NCBI GenBank assembly: GCA_022410635.1 | Contig: JAJVDF010000282.1 | Coordinates: 699,174-763,173 of the forward strand | DNA: 64,000 nt | Source of the DNA: Tretioscincus oriximinensis | Lineage: Eukaryota; Chordata; Lepidosauria; Squamata; Gymnophthalmidae | Direction of reading: 5' to 3' | Shown: positions 36,091-48,489 of the stretch, in pieces | Position numbering within the stretch: position 1 is the first letter of the stretch | How the letters are laid out: each line of letters begins with the position of its first letter | The notes under the pieces: generated by a model | Seen by the model: the letters and a program-made list of their open reading frames with translations, nothing else | The model's database searches: none | What the model was told of the DNA's origin: nothing | Program-made: the position numbers and the translations under genes

Positions 36091-36792
36091 AAGCAGGGAA
36101 AAATGGTTTTGAATTGGACTGAAAACAAGAAAAAATACTTTCTCTCTCTTCTGATTTAGTCTGCTTCTTCAGGACTAATGATGGTTTAAAATCAGGCCCT
36201 GAACTCAGATCCAAACCATTTTTATCACATTGCTGCTTCACTATTATGAGGTGAATAAATTGCTTCGAGAGAGATATAGCCTGGGTTCTACTTCACGAAT
36301 CCAAGCTACTTTGGTAGCAAAGGCAGGTTAGAGTTTCCCAAATAATAGATGTCTGCTGTAAAGCCTTTCAGTGGCACGGTTAAAACACATGGATGATCCT
36401 TCAGTCAGCATCGATGCATCAGTCTTTCAGAGCTGGTATTATCTGTTGTGTCATAGGCTATTTGTGGATCGTCTCTTAATCTCCCAGCACTTGGCACGAC
36501 AGACTTTTTTCTGTGAGGCTGCCTCTTCGAGATAAATGCTTGTAATTATTTAGAAAAGCAATCTCTTTCTCTCACTTAAAGTGGTACGGGATTGCATTGG
36601 GAGCTGTTCCTTCAGAAATCTCAATCCACTGGAAAAATTTAAATTAAAAAACCTTTACTTGCTAAAATCAAAACAGCATGAAGAAAAGAGAGTTCACTTG
36701 CAGAGAAATCGTGGCAAGATAGGTAGGAGTTTCAGTGTTTGGGGTATTTATTTAATTTGTATCAAAAACAAAGTGTTCCTTTGCATTTTCAG

Positions 36793-37569
36793 ATTCTACA
36801 GGAAGCCGCGGACCAATATTTCCACCAGGTGGAAGAGCCACATCTGCAAAACCTTTTTCACCCTCAGGTAGCACTGGGAGATTTCCAGGACCGTCTTCCA
36901 GGCAAAGAACGCCCATTCCAGAACTGCAGAGAAGCCGGATGCCACCCCCAAGACCTGAAACTGGTTTCAAGCCTGATACTGGCCCGCCACCTGTGCCAAA
37001 TACTCCAAGACCCATCCCATCAAGTCTGTACAATCGGGGACCCCCAGCTGTGCCAGGACAGAGCAGACAAGCCAGCTTAGGAATTTCACCTCCACCTTTT
37101 CCTGGAAATCGGAATCAGGGATTCGGAGGATCCGTCCGCCAGCCTTCATCAATTAGTTCCTTTTCTTCTCCATCTCCTTTTTCAAACAGGCCACCCCTTC
37201 CTCCTGCTCCAGGTCGGCTAGCGGAAGACAGGCCTCCTCCACCACCTCCTCCAACAGGAAGCAGACCACCACTCAACCGGGAGTCTTCTCTCCCACCTCC
37301 ACCACCTCAGAATAGCAAGCCTCCTGTTCCTTCAACACCTCGACCATCTTTCGGCTCTCAGGTTCCTCCTCCCCCTCCTCCAAACAGGCCAGGTCCACCA
37401 CCAGTCCCACCAGCATCCTCCGGAAGTGATGAAATGCCTCGACTCCCACAAAGGAATATATCCCTTGGGTCTTCTCCAGGTTTGCCTGGATCTTGCCGCT
37501 CTGGACCTCTTCCTCCTCCGCCAAATGAAAGGCCACCACCTCCGGTCAGGGATCCCCCCAGCAGATCAG
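36793..37569 (+). CDS. WIPF1: WIPF1 large proline-rich exon (residues 112-370)
   Basis: This 777-base exon has its acceptor AG at 36791-36792 and donor GTGAGG at 37570. It encodes the central proline-rich body of WIP, which in the family binds SH3 proteins such as Nck, CrkL and cortactin as well as profilin. Visible blocks include SAKPFSPSG, RMPPPRPETG, PPPFPGNR, SPFSNRPPLPP, QNSKPPVPSTPRPS and PRLPQRN, each with a clear human counterpart. Several runs of five to seven prolines are present. An open frame continues about 60 bases into the intron, but the phase and the next exon show that the splice is at 37569. The antisense open frames here are shadows of the Pro codons. Confidence 0.95.
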
Positions 37570-37794
37570 GTGAGGCTTCTTGGCATTTTTTTTACAGTAA
37601 AAAGGCAGTTGCAATACATAATTTGAAATAGAATATGTTGCTGTATCTATGGTGGTACTCAGGTGATTTGGAGAGTGGGTGATTTCCAATGCTGTTTTTG
37701 CAATGCTTCCCTGTTCCTTAATGTCCCTTAAACAGTTCCAGGCCTCTTTAGTGTTGTTCAAACCAGTAATAATGCTAAATCAATTGGTCTGAGG

Positions 37795-38020
37795 CATGGT
37801 GGTAAAGTAGTTAAGAAACAGTCTTTCACTCAAGAGATCTGTTCTCGAAGCCCTGCATTGGCCTCATCTCTAGCCAACCCAGCTATTTGAAAGCTCTTTG
37901 CAGTTAGATAAATGAGGATTATCACAGCGTATGTAAGCCTTTGGGCGAAAAATAGCTTTTAAGTCACATTGAATCCCTTTGGGTGAGAAAAGCAGGGTAT
38001 AGAAACCCAGTTCTTCTTCT
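37795..38020 (+). mobile_element. tRNA-derived SINE (type S2), nearly full length
   Basis: The head GGTGGTAAAGTAGTTAAG and TTCTCGAAGCCC (box-B-like) lead through CCAACCCAGCTATTTGAAAG to GTAAGCCTTTGGGCGAAAAA and a GGTATAGAAACCCAGTTCTT end. Confidence 0.85.
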
Positions 38021-38526
38021 GATTTGAACCATTGGAGTGTGACTATTTCAAATTCAAACTGAACCACTACCAAATTGGAACTGAACCAAACTAAGGGGCT
38101 CGGCTAGATTCAGCCAACCCCCCTGGTTTGAACTGAACGGATTTGTGGTCTATGTTGTTTTTCCCTTTAAAAGGGTATTAAAAATTGTTTGAACAAGAGT
38201 TGATATTTGATAGAACCTGTTCTAAAATTGAATTGAAATGCTTGAAGTCCATTCTGGTTGGAACCAAACAGATGTATTTACTAGCTGTTAATAAATTTAG
38301 TTCAAACAGGATCGAATGACTGTTCATATAAGGGTAATAATACAAAGAAGACAGGCAGGACATTTCTTTAATTGTGGAAAATTTTGTAGCATGTTATTAA
38401 GTATCAGTCTGAATTGCATGGGCACATGTATTATTGATCAGAGTATAAGGAAAACTCCTTATAGACACGCCTGACTACTGTGAGCTAATTGAGCTTTTGG
38501 CTTGCCACAGCAAAGCTTCTCATGTG

Positions 38527-38689
38527 TAGGGTTACCAGATAAAAGCTGGGATAGATGTTTTCTCATTTAATAGACACAAAAGAGAAACTTTTCACCAGGT
38601 GTAGCTTATAATGTGTATAATGGAAAATCTCCTTCTCACACAAATTAAAGTTGCAAAACTTCTATCCTGGACTTTATCTGGTAACCTTA
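38527..38689. mobile_element. hAT-type MITE, 8-base duplication with one mismatch
   Basis: It runs from TAGGGTTACCAGATAAAAGC to TTTATCTGGTAACCTTA. The flanks CTCATGTG (38519-38526) and CTCCTGTG (38690-38697) match at 7 of 8. Confidence 0.82.
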
Positions 38690-39567
38690 CTCCTGTGCCT
38701 TTGTTCATGTAGAATTCTAAGCAGGTAGCCACGTTTCATCTGTTTAGATTTACATTAAACTGAAAGATATACATCACAGAAAAACTCTCCTTTCTTCCCC
38801 TTTAAATGGATAGAGGCAGGGAATTGTGCAGGTGGGACCTCTTGTGGAATCAGTTAGAACAAAAATTCTATATATGGAAGTGTGAGATTAGTAAGTACAT
38901 GGAATACGTTTAAGGTTTTCACCCTTCATTAGATGGAAGGCACCCAGTCACTGGTCTGCGTTTAGGATAATATGCATTACAATATTTGCAAGAGGTGGTG
39001 TGTATTCAAAACTTGGTACAGGAATGAAAAATAAAAATACCAAGAGAGAAAGAAAATATCATTTTCTGACCTTAGGCACATAAAAAAAATCAGAATACCA
39101 TGGTGAGAATGGCCTCAGACCCTCATCCACATGAAATCATGTTTATAAAATAACAAAAAACTATTGCATATGATTATCATTAAGTATTTGTTCATGTACA
39201 TTCAAAACATTCTCTTAAGTTAATATGGCAATTAATTTCCTTAACAGTAATATTACCGCTTGTACCAAAAAAACTATCCCAAGATCTCTTATCTTTCTTT
39301 CTTTTTTATTTTGCCATGTTTAAACCAAAAAGAATTTGGCAATTCGCCATTTTTCATTTAAGTAGCAGATGCAGCTTTTTCAGTACTTTGAATATCTCAT
39401 GCAAATCTGGTTCTATTTTGCATTCAAAATATATGCACGGTATATAGAAAAGGAATTCATACAAAATGATACTCCAGATGTATCCTAATAGGAAATGATG
39501 AAGCTCATTATTGGGCCACACTGCATCTCATGAAATTCCTTGAGGAAGAAAAATATATCATAGTAAG

Positions 39568-39900
39568 TCATAAGAACATAAGAAAAGCCCTGCTGAATCA
39601 GGCCAGAGCCTATCTAGTTCAGCATTCTGTCTCACACAGTGGCCACCAATTGCACCTGGGCAGTCTGAAGCAGAAGATGGCAAACGTTGCACCGGTTCTT
39701 GACTCCCAGCCAAGGTAATTCAGGATTCCTGCTAGAAGCAGTATCAAGAGACACATCCTAGTACCCTTGACTTCCACAAACTTGTCAATCCTGTTTTAAT
39801 ACTATCCGGGCTGCTAGCTACCACTACTTTTTCTGGAAGTAAATTCCACAGACCAGTGACCCTCTGGTTGAAAAAATAATTTTCCTTTCTCTGTCCTAAG
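39568..39900 (-). mobile_element. CR1 LINE 3' part, antisense
   Basis: CATAAGAACATAAGAAAAGC, CTGCTGAATCAGGCCAGAGC and GACCCTCTGGTTGAAAAAAT mark the usual CR1 3' end, with small deletions. Confidence 0.85.
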
Positions 39901-40649
39901 TCATCAGTTTTGGGCTCAAATACATAAAAGCAATTGAAATAAAATTCAGTCAGACAGATTCACCAAAATCTCATCACACATGTAGACAAAAGGTAATATA
40001 TACTGTAATCAAAGCTTCACATTTGTAAAAAAAATTCAAAATTACTTCTTCCAAATAGTGAAGAAAACAAAGAATCCATGTTACCAAAGGCAAACGTATT
40101 CATCCAATGGCTAAATGCAGATCTTGGAAAGTGTGCCATAGAAGAATTATTCTCAACTTTTCATTTTCACACCTAAATTTATTTTAAATATATATTTTAC
40201 TATCCACCATTTTTGTTTATACATTCTAATATTTTCTATGTTATCTGCATTGTTTATATGACAATTTACTGTCTCTACTGCTAGCATATTTACGATATAA
40301 TTGTACCATTTATTAATCATCCATGTAATCTTTTCCATTGCCCACTAGAACTATCTGTGCACATTTTTTAATCATGTGAACTATTTGTAATCATTTTTGT
40401 CTGGCTATTTTTAAAGCCTTTGATTCAGTAAATTCCAACTTTTTTATTGAAAACATGCCATTTTACAATATACTACATGATATCCAAGGAATTTTCAAAA
40501 CTTCTTATTCTAAGATATATCTCAATCAGGGACTATGTAGACAATTCCAGATTAATAAAGGTGCAGAGACAGATTTGGGTAGTCAAAATATATTTTATGT
40601 TGTACTTAAGATATTCTAGCTTCCATGTTTCTTTATTCTCTCTGTTTAG

Positions 40650-40871
40650 GACCCCTTCCTCCACCCCCACCTCCAATAAATAGAAATGGTAGCACTTCAC
40701 GAGCACTGCCGCCTACACCACAGCTACCTTCCAGAGGCGGATTTGATAAGCACAGATGTGGACCTGTACCACCCCCTCCTCCAGATAGACCTGGTTCAGT
40801 AGCACCCCCTCCTCCACCACCACCCCCTTCTTCTGCGATTCGTAATGGTTTCCAAGATTCCTCATGTGATG
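40650..40871 (+). CDS. WIPF1: WIPF1 proline-rich exon (residues 371-444)
   Basis: The acceptor TTTAG ends at 40649 and the donor GTGAGT starts at 40872. The exon continues the proline-rich body with PLPPPPPPINRNGSTSRALP, a PATPQLPSR-like segment and two further polyproline runs, ending in IRNGFQDS as in human WIP. A Cys-containing stretch (residues KHRCGP) replaces the human PRSGP segment. Entry and exit phases are both 1, matching the neighbouring exons. Confidence 0.94.
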
Positions 40872-41048
40872 GTGAGTGACTGCATTCCTGTTTGGATATA
40901 ATATATGGGCAATGAATGTAAGGAATATCTATGCATCCCATGTTGTGAAGGAAACCAGGATGAATGAAACTTGTCCTTTTCTTTAGATTCCAATAGTGTT
41001 GTGTTTCTTGATAGAGGAAAACCAAGTATGTCAATGGACTACATTAGA

Positions 41049-41188
41049 TTTTAGAGAAATAGCCGTGTTAGTCTTAGTAGAAAGTCCAGCAAGGTGGCTT
41101 GTAGGACTTGTAGACTAACAGGAGAAAAGTAGGTGGCATGAGCTTTCATAGATACGTCTACTTATTCAGATCCTGTTAATCTCAATGC
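41049..41188 (-). mobile_element. Foldback retroelement with 11-base duplication
   Basis: It starts TTTTAGAGAAATAGCCGTGT. The flanks ACTACATTAGA (41038-41048) and ACTATATTAGA (41189-41199) match at 10 of 11. It lies in a WIPF1 intron. Confidence 0.75.
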
Positions 41189-41389
41189 ACTATATTAGAA
41201 ATATCTCGCCACAATGCTGGCATTGTAGCACGAGAACAGAAGATGCTTTCCACCTTTGGTGATGGGGCAGTAAAGTCCAAAGATTCTAGAGGGGAATTGG
41301 GATCATAATGAATGCCATCCTTAAGGAGGATTATTAAAATTGTCTCTTTTTTGATAATCTCAACATATCACAAGATGAAAAGAATTTAT

Positions 41390-41800
41390 TAGAATCTGAA
41401 TATCAGGAGCCCGATGTGTATTAACGTTGGGGTGGGAAGATGGATCAAAGTGGACTGTAAAAAACAGGATTTTTTATGTTTTAGAAATATTAAAATTTGA
41501 TTTATTAAGGCAACGTAGGCTAGTATATACCAGGATACCATGTAAATATGATGTAAAAAATGAGAGAAACTAATACAGCATATTAGTACTACTACTGAGA
41601 GATCTTTATGGAGTAAAGAAAGTAATCTTTTGTTTCCAAAATGGTATGAATGTAAAGAAGCACCTATGAAGGGAGGGTAAGGAGGGGGAAAAGGAACTGT
41701 GTATGTAACATATGTTGTTTGTCTTGTTTTGTGTGATGGTGGATTTGTTGTGATATGAGTGAAAATGAATAAATAGATGTTTTTGAAAAAAGATAGAGGA
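41390..41800 (+). mobile_element. Possible L1-like LINE 3' end
   Basis: TTTGATTTATTAAGGCAACG and a T/G-rich stretch end in GAATAAATAGATG and an A-rich tail. The minus-strand open frame is not gene-like. Tentative. Confidence 0.35.
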
Positions 41801-41910
41801 GCCTCTGAATAGGGCCCTAAATAGAAAGGGTCAAGGAGTACTAGGTACAGCCCATTTTTTAAATAAATCTCTAAATAAGTTTGCACATATATTGAAAAAG
41901 TGTTTAAACC

Positions 41911-42178
41911 AGGGGTTTCCAACCATTTTGGGGCCATGCTCCATCTAAGCATTTCTAAAATCCTGATGCCTCCCGCACTCCGTGACATATAATTCTTATT
42001 AATCAAAAAGTGAACTCCTGTTCACATTTAGGAAGCCTAAAAGGCCATCAACTTGTGTACATCACAATATATATTTATATATTATGTATGAGGCCACTAA
42101 AATCTTAAATAATGAAAAAACTTCATTGTTAAATAACTCATTGCCCACCTTAAAAATCAAAGTATTGAGAACCACAGG
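41911..42178. mobile_element. hAT-like MITE
   Basis: The left end CAGGGGTTTCCAACCATTTT pairs with the right end TGAGAACCACAGG. The interior has GAAGCCTAAA-like blocks seen inverted at 27371. Confidence 0.6.
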
Positions 42179-42694
42179 TCAGACCCTAGGAAGATCAGTA
42201 AGAATGTTGTTAATCGAACATTCTACTCAGGCTTGTTGTGAAACAGTTCTATTCAGCGAAGCATGTCATGTTTCACATGCAATTTTAGTCACATCTGTGA
42301 TTCTAGAACACGAGTTGTTGCTGAACCGGGTGTGATGAGCCTGGGTGGAGGGCACCATGCCGGCTCACATACTTTATTTGCTGGCTTTTAATCCAGTCCT
42401 AGTCTAGAGTAAATCAGAACTGACCTGAGTGCAACGTTAGATCTCTGCTCATATTTTACTAGTTGTCTCAGGTCTAAGCTTACCAGTAATTTGCAAGAAT
42501 CTGTAGTATAATATAATGGAAGATTTTCTACTAATCCATCATTCCTGGAAAAAGAACTCTGTATTAACTATTTGGAATTCTAACAAAATTTTCTTAAGTA
42601 TTTCAAAGGACTGTTTAGAGACTTTTACTTTGTCATGAGCTATGTTGAATACCATCTCACTGAGAATTCTGACAAATTGCTCTGATTTCTCCAG

Positions 42695-42808
42695 ATGAGT
42701 GGGAGAGCAGGTTTTCCTTCCATCCTCTATCTGATTTGCCACCTCCAGAGCCGTATGTGCCCTTGAACAAAAGCTATCCTAGCAAGCTGGCAAGAAATGA
42801 CACCAGAA
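42695..42808 (+). CDS. WIPF1: WIPF1 WASP-binding exon (residues 445-482)
   Basis: The acceptor CCAG ends at 42694 and the donor GTAAGT starts at 42809. The exon encodes the peptide that wraps around the EVH1 domain of WASP/N-WASP. The core reads [20 protein letters not shown], followed by [10 protein letters not shown]. The two EVH1-contacting phenylalanines (Phe451 and Phe453, human 454 and 456) are kept. The residue between them is Ser452 (codon TCC at 42715-42717), whereas human has Tyr455, a reported regulatory phosphorylation site. Everything else needed for WASP binding looks intact. Confidence 0.95.
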
Positions 42809-44623
42809 GTAAGTACTTGGTCGTGGTTGTTAGGTACTATCAAAGGACAAACCTACATGCACAATTTCAACCGAATTGGTAGCAACATCACCCTCAACCC
42901 ACCCCGTGAGNTCACGCATGTACAGTGATGCCCTCACTAAAAAGTTGTCTTGTCGCAGAATTTCTAGTCACACAGTTTGTGCAAACCAACAGCGGGCATT
43001 TTGTAAAATCCAGAAGAAAGCTTTGTGGGGACATTCAGCAATGTGAACTTGGCAAATCTCTCGAGACTTCAGGGTGATATGTAAAAGCTGATTGGCTCTT
43101 CGCTCGCAGAGAAATGCTTGGGAATTGCAGGAAAGCTTGCAGAGAATGCTGGGGATTGTAGTAAGGCAAATGCAGCAGTACCTTATGGGGCTCATCATGG
43201 AGATTGCTAAGCAATGTGTTAGATTAGCATGGAAGCTTTAAAGTAAGTGGGGGTGGATGGCAAACAAGTTTTAAAAGAAATAGTGAGGCAAACATGTGGT
43301 GGTGAAACTCTGAAAGTGTAGCTGACTCCTGATTGACTGCACAAGTATCTCCAAAGCATCTCAATGCCATTTTCTTGCAGACATACAGAAGTGGTTTTCA
43401 ATTTCCCACTTTTGGGAAAAATCTGGAGATCAAAATGGCAACTCCCTGCTTTCCAGACAGCTTATTCTAGCACTGAGCTACTACTGTTCTTTTATTTACT
43501 TATTTACTTACTTACTTATTTATATCCTGCCCTATGCTCCAAGGTCTCAGGGCCGCCAAACATAGCTTTTGTTGCTTTCTCCACAACAGACACCCTGTGA
43601 AGTAGCACGGCTGAGAGAGTTTTAAAGAACTGTGATTGGCCCAAGATCACCCAGCTGCCTATGTATTCATTTGCAGTAATTGTCCATTGCTTTTTTAAAA
43701 AGTGATTAGAATACTCAGTACCATACTAAGTTCTGTATTTGTAACATGCAACTGATATGCTTTAGTGATAAATCTAAAAGATGGGTGGAGCTGCTGTAAA
43801 AGGATATTTAATTACTCTGTATAAGTTTGAAGGTATATTCTGTTTTGTCCCTCCATATATAATAAGCCAGGGTGGTTACATCACACATGCGTTACCATTC
43901 AGTTTTTGAATAGTTGTTAAGTGGTGGCAGCAGCAAAGAGCGTTCAGGGTGTAAGTCCTCACATGGAGAATTATGCTGTCCTGTAGATACATAATTCTCT
44001 GCCTGGGGAATAAAACTCCAAACTACATTAGTTGTCACTGCAGCATGACAGCTATTCAAAAACCACACCAGAATTAAAGGCATCATTTTTTAATAGCTGT
44101 CATGCCACTGCAACTAGCAAACTGTCATTGGGGCTTCATTTATCAAGTGGTGTACAAGGGAGCACATTTCTCATGTAAGGAAAAGAAAAAACTGAGTCAG
44201 GCAGGTTCGGAGTCCCGTCCACTTTCTATCTAAACTTGGCCATCCCAGATTCTTTTTTTCCTCAGGCACGAATTCTGCTCCTCTGTAGGTATGCAATTCT
44301 CCACCAGAAGGATGAAGCTGGTCTATCTCTCCTTGCTTGACTGTTTCATCCAAGCTGCAATGGGTAACATGGGGAGAACAAAGGGATAGGTGGAAGAAGA
44401 GACCAACATAATTTCCACTCTCTTCATTTCTTCCTCCAAGCATTTCTTCCTTGCATTTAGCATGGAGAAAGCTATTGGAGATCACAACACACAGATTTGC
44501 ATGGGGAAACTGTAGCATAAAATATTGCTGTATTTCCATAGTGGAAATGTAACTGAAGTGCTTGAGTCAAGGAAGGATCAAATCATGAAAGAGACTAATA
44601 AAGCATGTTTGTTACTGTTTTAG
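42809..44623. other. Last WIPF1 intron
   Basis: It contains one S1 SINE (43488-43665). The open frames on both strands have no recognisable product. Confidence 0.5.
43488..43665 (-). mobile_element. tRNA-derived SINE (type S1) body joined to LINE tail
   Basis: An ATTTACTT run, CCTGCCCTATGCTCCAAGGT and CTCAGGGCCGCC form the tail. ACAACAGACACCCTGTGAAG and AACTGTGATTGGCCCAAGAT form the S1 body. The head is missing. Confidence 0.75.
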
Positions 44624-44679
44624 GTGGATCCAGTCGCAGAGAAAGAGGGGCTCCACCACTTCCACCTATTCCAAGGTGA
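44624..44679 (+). CDS. WIPF1: WIPF1 last coding exon (residues 483-500 and stop)
   Basis: The acceptor TTTTAG ends at 44623. The exon encodes SGSSRRERGAPPLPPIPR and stops at TGA 44677-44679, giving the same C-terminus as human WIP. Ser485 corresponds to human Ser488, the reported PKC-theta site, with the basic RRER context conserved. The PPLPPIPR tail is intact. Confidence 0.95.
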
Positions 44680-45279
44680 AGGTGATTTCTGATCTCGTTT
44701 AGGATGACTGCAGTTCAAAAACTTCTCTTGAACCTTTCGTCACATGTAGGATAATATGAAGGGTCTGCTCCCCTGCAGCACTTTTGAAATCAAATCCCTA
44801 TGTAGACTTTCAAAGAAAACTGGGAGAACCCGAAGTGTCACAAAAAAGAAGTAGCTGTAATCTTTAATTCCTTTTTTGAAATTATGACCAACAGGTGTTT
44901 AGCCATGACAGCTCTTGCCGTAAAAACCGTCTTGAACATTATTGGGAACTGCTCCACAATTAAGAGTTAAATTTCAACTTCGTTACAAAGATCAAAGAAA
45001 GAAAGATTCATCAACTAGTAATGTAGAGCTGGCCAGAAAGGTTTTTAAACCTTCCAGAAATACATTGCATTGGCCTTAAGCATAATATTCTTGTATCTTC
45101 CATAGGAGACAGACTTCCATATTTCTAAATATGGGACGTATGATTGGTAGTGTTTCTTTCAATGCAGTCTAGGTATCATTACTATTTGGATAGAAGATTG
45201 AGACACATCTATGGTAACATATGTATCACAGCCTTCAGTACATTCCAGCTCTGGAAAGAAGTGGCAATCCATGGGAGTA

Positions 45280-45510
45280 ATAAGAACATAAGGGGAGCCC
45301 AGCTGAATGGGACCAGAGCCTATCTAGTCCAGCATTCTGTCTCACACAGTGGTCCATCAATTGCACCTGGGCAGTCTCAAGCAGAAGAAGGCAAAACCCT
45401 CACCCGTTCTCAACTCCTTGAAAATATATTTCAGGAATCCTACCTGTTGCTCCATCCAAGAGGCAGAATCAAGAGATCCACCCTAGTAGTTATTGATACC
45501 CTTGGTATAA
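45280..45510 (-). mobile_element. CR1 LINE 3' end, antisense
   Basis: AATAAGAACATAAGGGGAGC and CTATCTAGTCCAGCATTCTG are followed by CACCTGGGCAGTCTCAAGCA. This short copy lies within the presumed 3' UTR. Confidence 0.82.
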
Positions 45511-45711
45511 ATTACACAATTTATTCAAAATTACAGATTCTCAGGCATGACTTTTGCTTTTCAATTTATAATGAAGTTTAGCTCTGCATAGTTCTTCCTG
45601 CTAAGTATTTCTATAGGTTTTCTAATATTGGGTGCACTTTTTGTAATAATGTCTTCTCACCCCGAAAGCCATGTGCCGTAAGTACATCTATATGGGTGGA
45701 TGACTCAGGTA

Positions 45712-45863
45712 TAGGGTTGCCATAAAAAATAGAAGATATGCAACTTTAATGGGTGCCTAGAATTTTAGCAGTTGCAGCTTGTAATGCCTACAATATTTAC
45801 TGAAATGTTCCCTTTTCCACATCCATTAAAGTTGTAGCTCTCCTATCCTGTCTCTGACAACCA
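45712..45863. mobile_element. hAT-type MITE
   Basis: The left end is TAGGGTTGCCATAAAAAATA; the right end is worn (CTCTGACAACCA). CTCAGGTA and CTCAGGTT flank it at 7 of 8 bases. Confidence 0.7.
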
Positions 45864-46344
45864 CTCAGGTTTTTATGACAACTCTATTCGCTCTGTGCCT
45901 AGGAATGGAGCTTTATGCAAATTCAAAAAATATCTACTAAAATCCTGCTCATAGATTGTTTTGGAGCAGAGTGGAAGCTTGGACCAGCCTAGCACAGGGT
46001 CTGCCACATGGACTTTTGATTCATAATAATGCCAAGTGTGAATCAGGCCTGGGATTCACTCCATACGACCTCTAGCGTTGGAGTGTTACCTTTTCTAAAA
46101 GGAATTCTAGCCATATATACCGTTTGATTGAGATTCTAGAATGCAATGACATTAAAGCGACATTAACCTTTTACTTTACTTTCAACTGATTTTTACTCTT
46201 GATGAACTAAAGGTAATTTAAGGTAAAGGTGTGATGGTGGACTTTTAGAATCCAAGAGGTTGCATGCTAATTTTGATGTATGATATTTCACATCTATAAG
46301 AGTGGATCTTACTACATATTCCTGAATTAACTGGACTATAAAAT

Positions 46345-46629
46345 GTGTTCCTAAACAATTTACTGTGGACTATGCAGAGTCAAATATTAATACATTTAAT
46401 GATTGGGGTTGCTAATGAAATACCCCACCATTTCTTCATTGGTGCAACTGAAATTGTTTTTAACTATGAAAACTTGTTATTTGGCTCTTGGGTGCTAAAA
46501 CATTTCCTCTCCTTCTATGGGGTAAATATTAATCAACCAGATATAATTAGATATCATCTAGTGGCAGAATCCATTTTCACTGAGTTATTAGAAGATCATC
46601 CTGGGGTTTTTTCAGTTTCAGTTTAGATT
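46345..46629 (+). other. Unexplained 93-codon open frame
   Basis: An AT-rich open frame in presumed 3' UTR. It has no splice context and no family resemblance. Probably chance. Confidence 0.1.
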
Positions 46630-48489
46630 TTTTTTCCATTTGCAGTGTTGCTGCAACCATTAATCATTTTGCACATGATAGTATGCACCTGAAAAGCTTT
46701 AAGAAGGGACTTATGTATTTTACTAGGGGTAGGAGGAGCATCTACTACTTACAGTCACTTCTCTTTATGGATTGATATGGGCATAGATTGAGAAATAGGA
46801 ATATATCTAATGAGTATTATAGTTCTTGCTCCTGCGTCTCCTGGGTGGCATGGCTACTTATAAGTGACTTGTATGAGACGGACTCTGAACTTGTCAAAAA
46901 TAAATTTTACTTACAAGTGTAAATTCTGAAGTTGATTTTTAAGGATCTTTTCTGTACTGTCTGCCACACCTGTATGCAAATCGGAGACAAGCACTTGAAC
47001 TTTCTTGTTATATTATGAAGGGGGAGGAGTATAAAAATCCTAGATGGAATGAAATTATAAGTTGTTACAGTTAGATAAAGTGGAAATACATAAGAAAAAC
47101 AAACTTTTATATTTGGAGAAACGCTGAAAAATATTCTCAATGGTGCTTGCATCAGCTGACTTGCCAGCTTGCTTTAAACACAGTATTTGCACTGCCAGCA
47201 GTGATCAAAGACAGAGACTGAAGCTTATTTTGTAGATACAGAAACGTGCTTGGCCCATCTATACTTAGATTTTAATCCAATTTCTGTTGATCTTCAGAGA
47301 GAGATGATACATCAACAAAGTGACTCAGCGTGTTCTTTTAACATTGTAACTCAAAAGATGGATTTTTGTGGAGGAACATAATTCTGAAAGAAAAGAAAGT
47401 GAAATCTGATGATATAGGTAAAACCCTGTTATAACGAACCCCAGATGAATTTGTTACAATGAAATTTTGTTATAATGAAACTAATTGTAACTAGTGTTAC
47501 CCTTATGACCGTTCCGTTGGGACTTTCAGATTTGTTTTTTTACTGTGATTTTTGTAATTTAGGTGTTCTTTATAATGGGGTTTCATCTGTAATCTCTTAC
47601 TCTGAAAGCGATCAGAAATAGGATTAAATGTAAGTATAGTGTGCCCCATAATTCTGCATTTTCAGGATATGTATAAAGAGATATGTGTATAAAGCTTTTT
47701 AATGGCTATTTTTTCCTCCAAAATATTTCTATTGGCCTAATATTTCATGATCTTTTTCTCTGTTGGAATCCATTCAATGACCTGAAATATANTGGTCTTG
47801 AAAATTAAAGTATCTGTGATTTTTCTTTGCACAGACATCAGCTCAGCAACTCATTGCAGGATTTTTGAGAATTAGACATACCATATAGCAGTATGGATTC
47901 TTTTTCCTTCGAGGGTGATTATTCATATTTTTCTATGCAATTAAACCCTAAATACATTCAGTATTAACAGCCTGGTTCCAATCACAATACAGTTTTGTGT
48001 AAAATTTAAATTATTACTAACATTTGTTGTTGAAACTAGAAAATGTAAGTTTGTTGAATAACTTTTTTATTATTTGTAGAAGATTTCTTTTTTTAAAATG
48101 CTCCAGATGCTTTGTTATTTGTGACAAATTGTTTAAGAAAAATTCAGTGCTCAGTGTGTGAGTGCGTGGCAAATTGAAATTGTGTTTCCACANAGAGCCA
48201 TAAAGTTCATGGTTTATTTGAAAATTGGGGCGATCTGTGGCCTTCCAGGAGATCTCACTTAATAACCCCTGTCAGTATTGCTAAGAAAGATGGAGCCTTG
48301 TGCCTGCTGGAAATCTGAGACTTCTCAGTCCTGCAGTGGTACCTTGAACGTTATAAATCTACCATAGATCTTTTTTGCACTGGATCTTTTTCTGGATAAT
48401 ATATTAGAATGAAAATCTGCTGCAATCTGCATTAGACTCCTATCCCAGATATCATCTGGATTAAGGCTCAGCATAAAAAAGATCCTTGA

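Larger units (their letters stand above)
38025..40649. other. WIPF1 intron before the second proline-rich exon
   Basis: It contains a hAT MITE (38527) and a CR1 copy (39568). Otherwise AT-rich with nothing recognised. Confidence 0.5.

Noticed and set aside
36752..37539. Antisense open frames across the large WIPF1 exon
   Set aside because: They mirror the proline codons of WIPF1, with no splice context or family features.
41389..42006. 205-codon minus-strand open frame
   Set aside because: It spans a LINE-like tail and a MITE end and reads as low-complexity hydrophobic sequence.
46345..46629. 93-codon open frame after WIPF1 as a new gene
   Set aside because: AT-rich, with no homology, promoter or splice signals.
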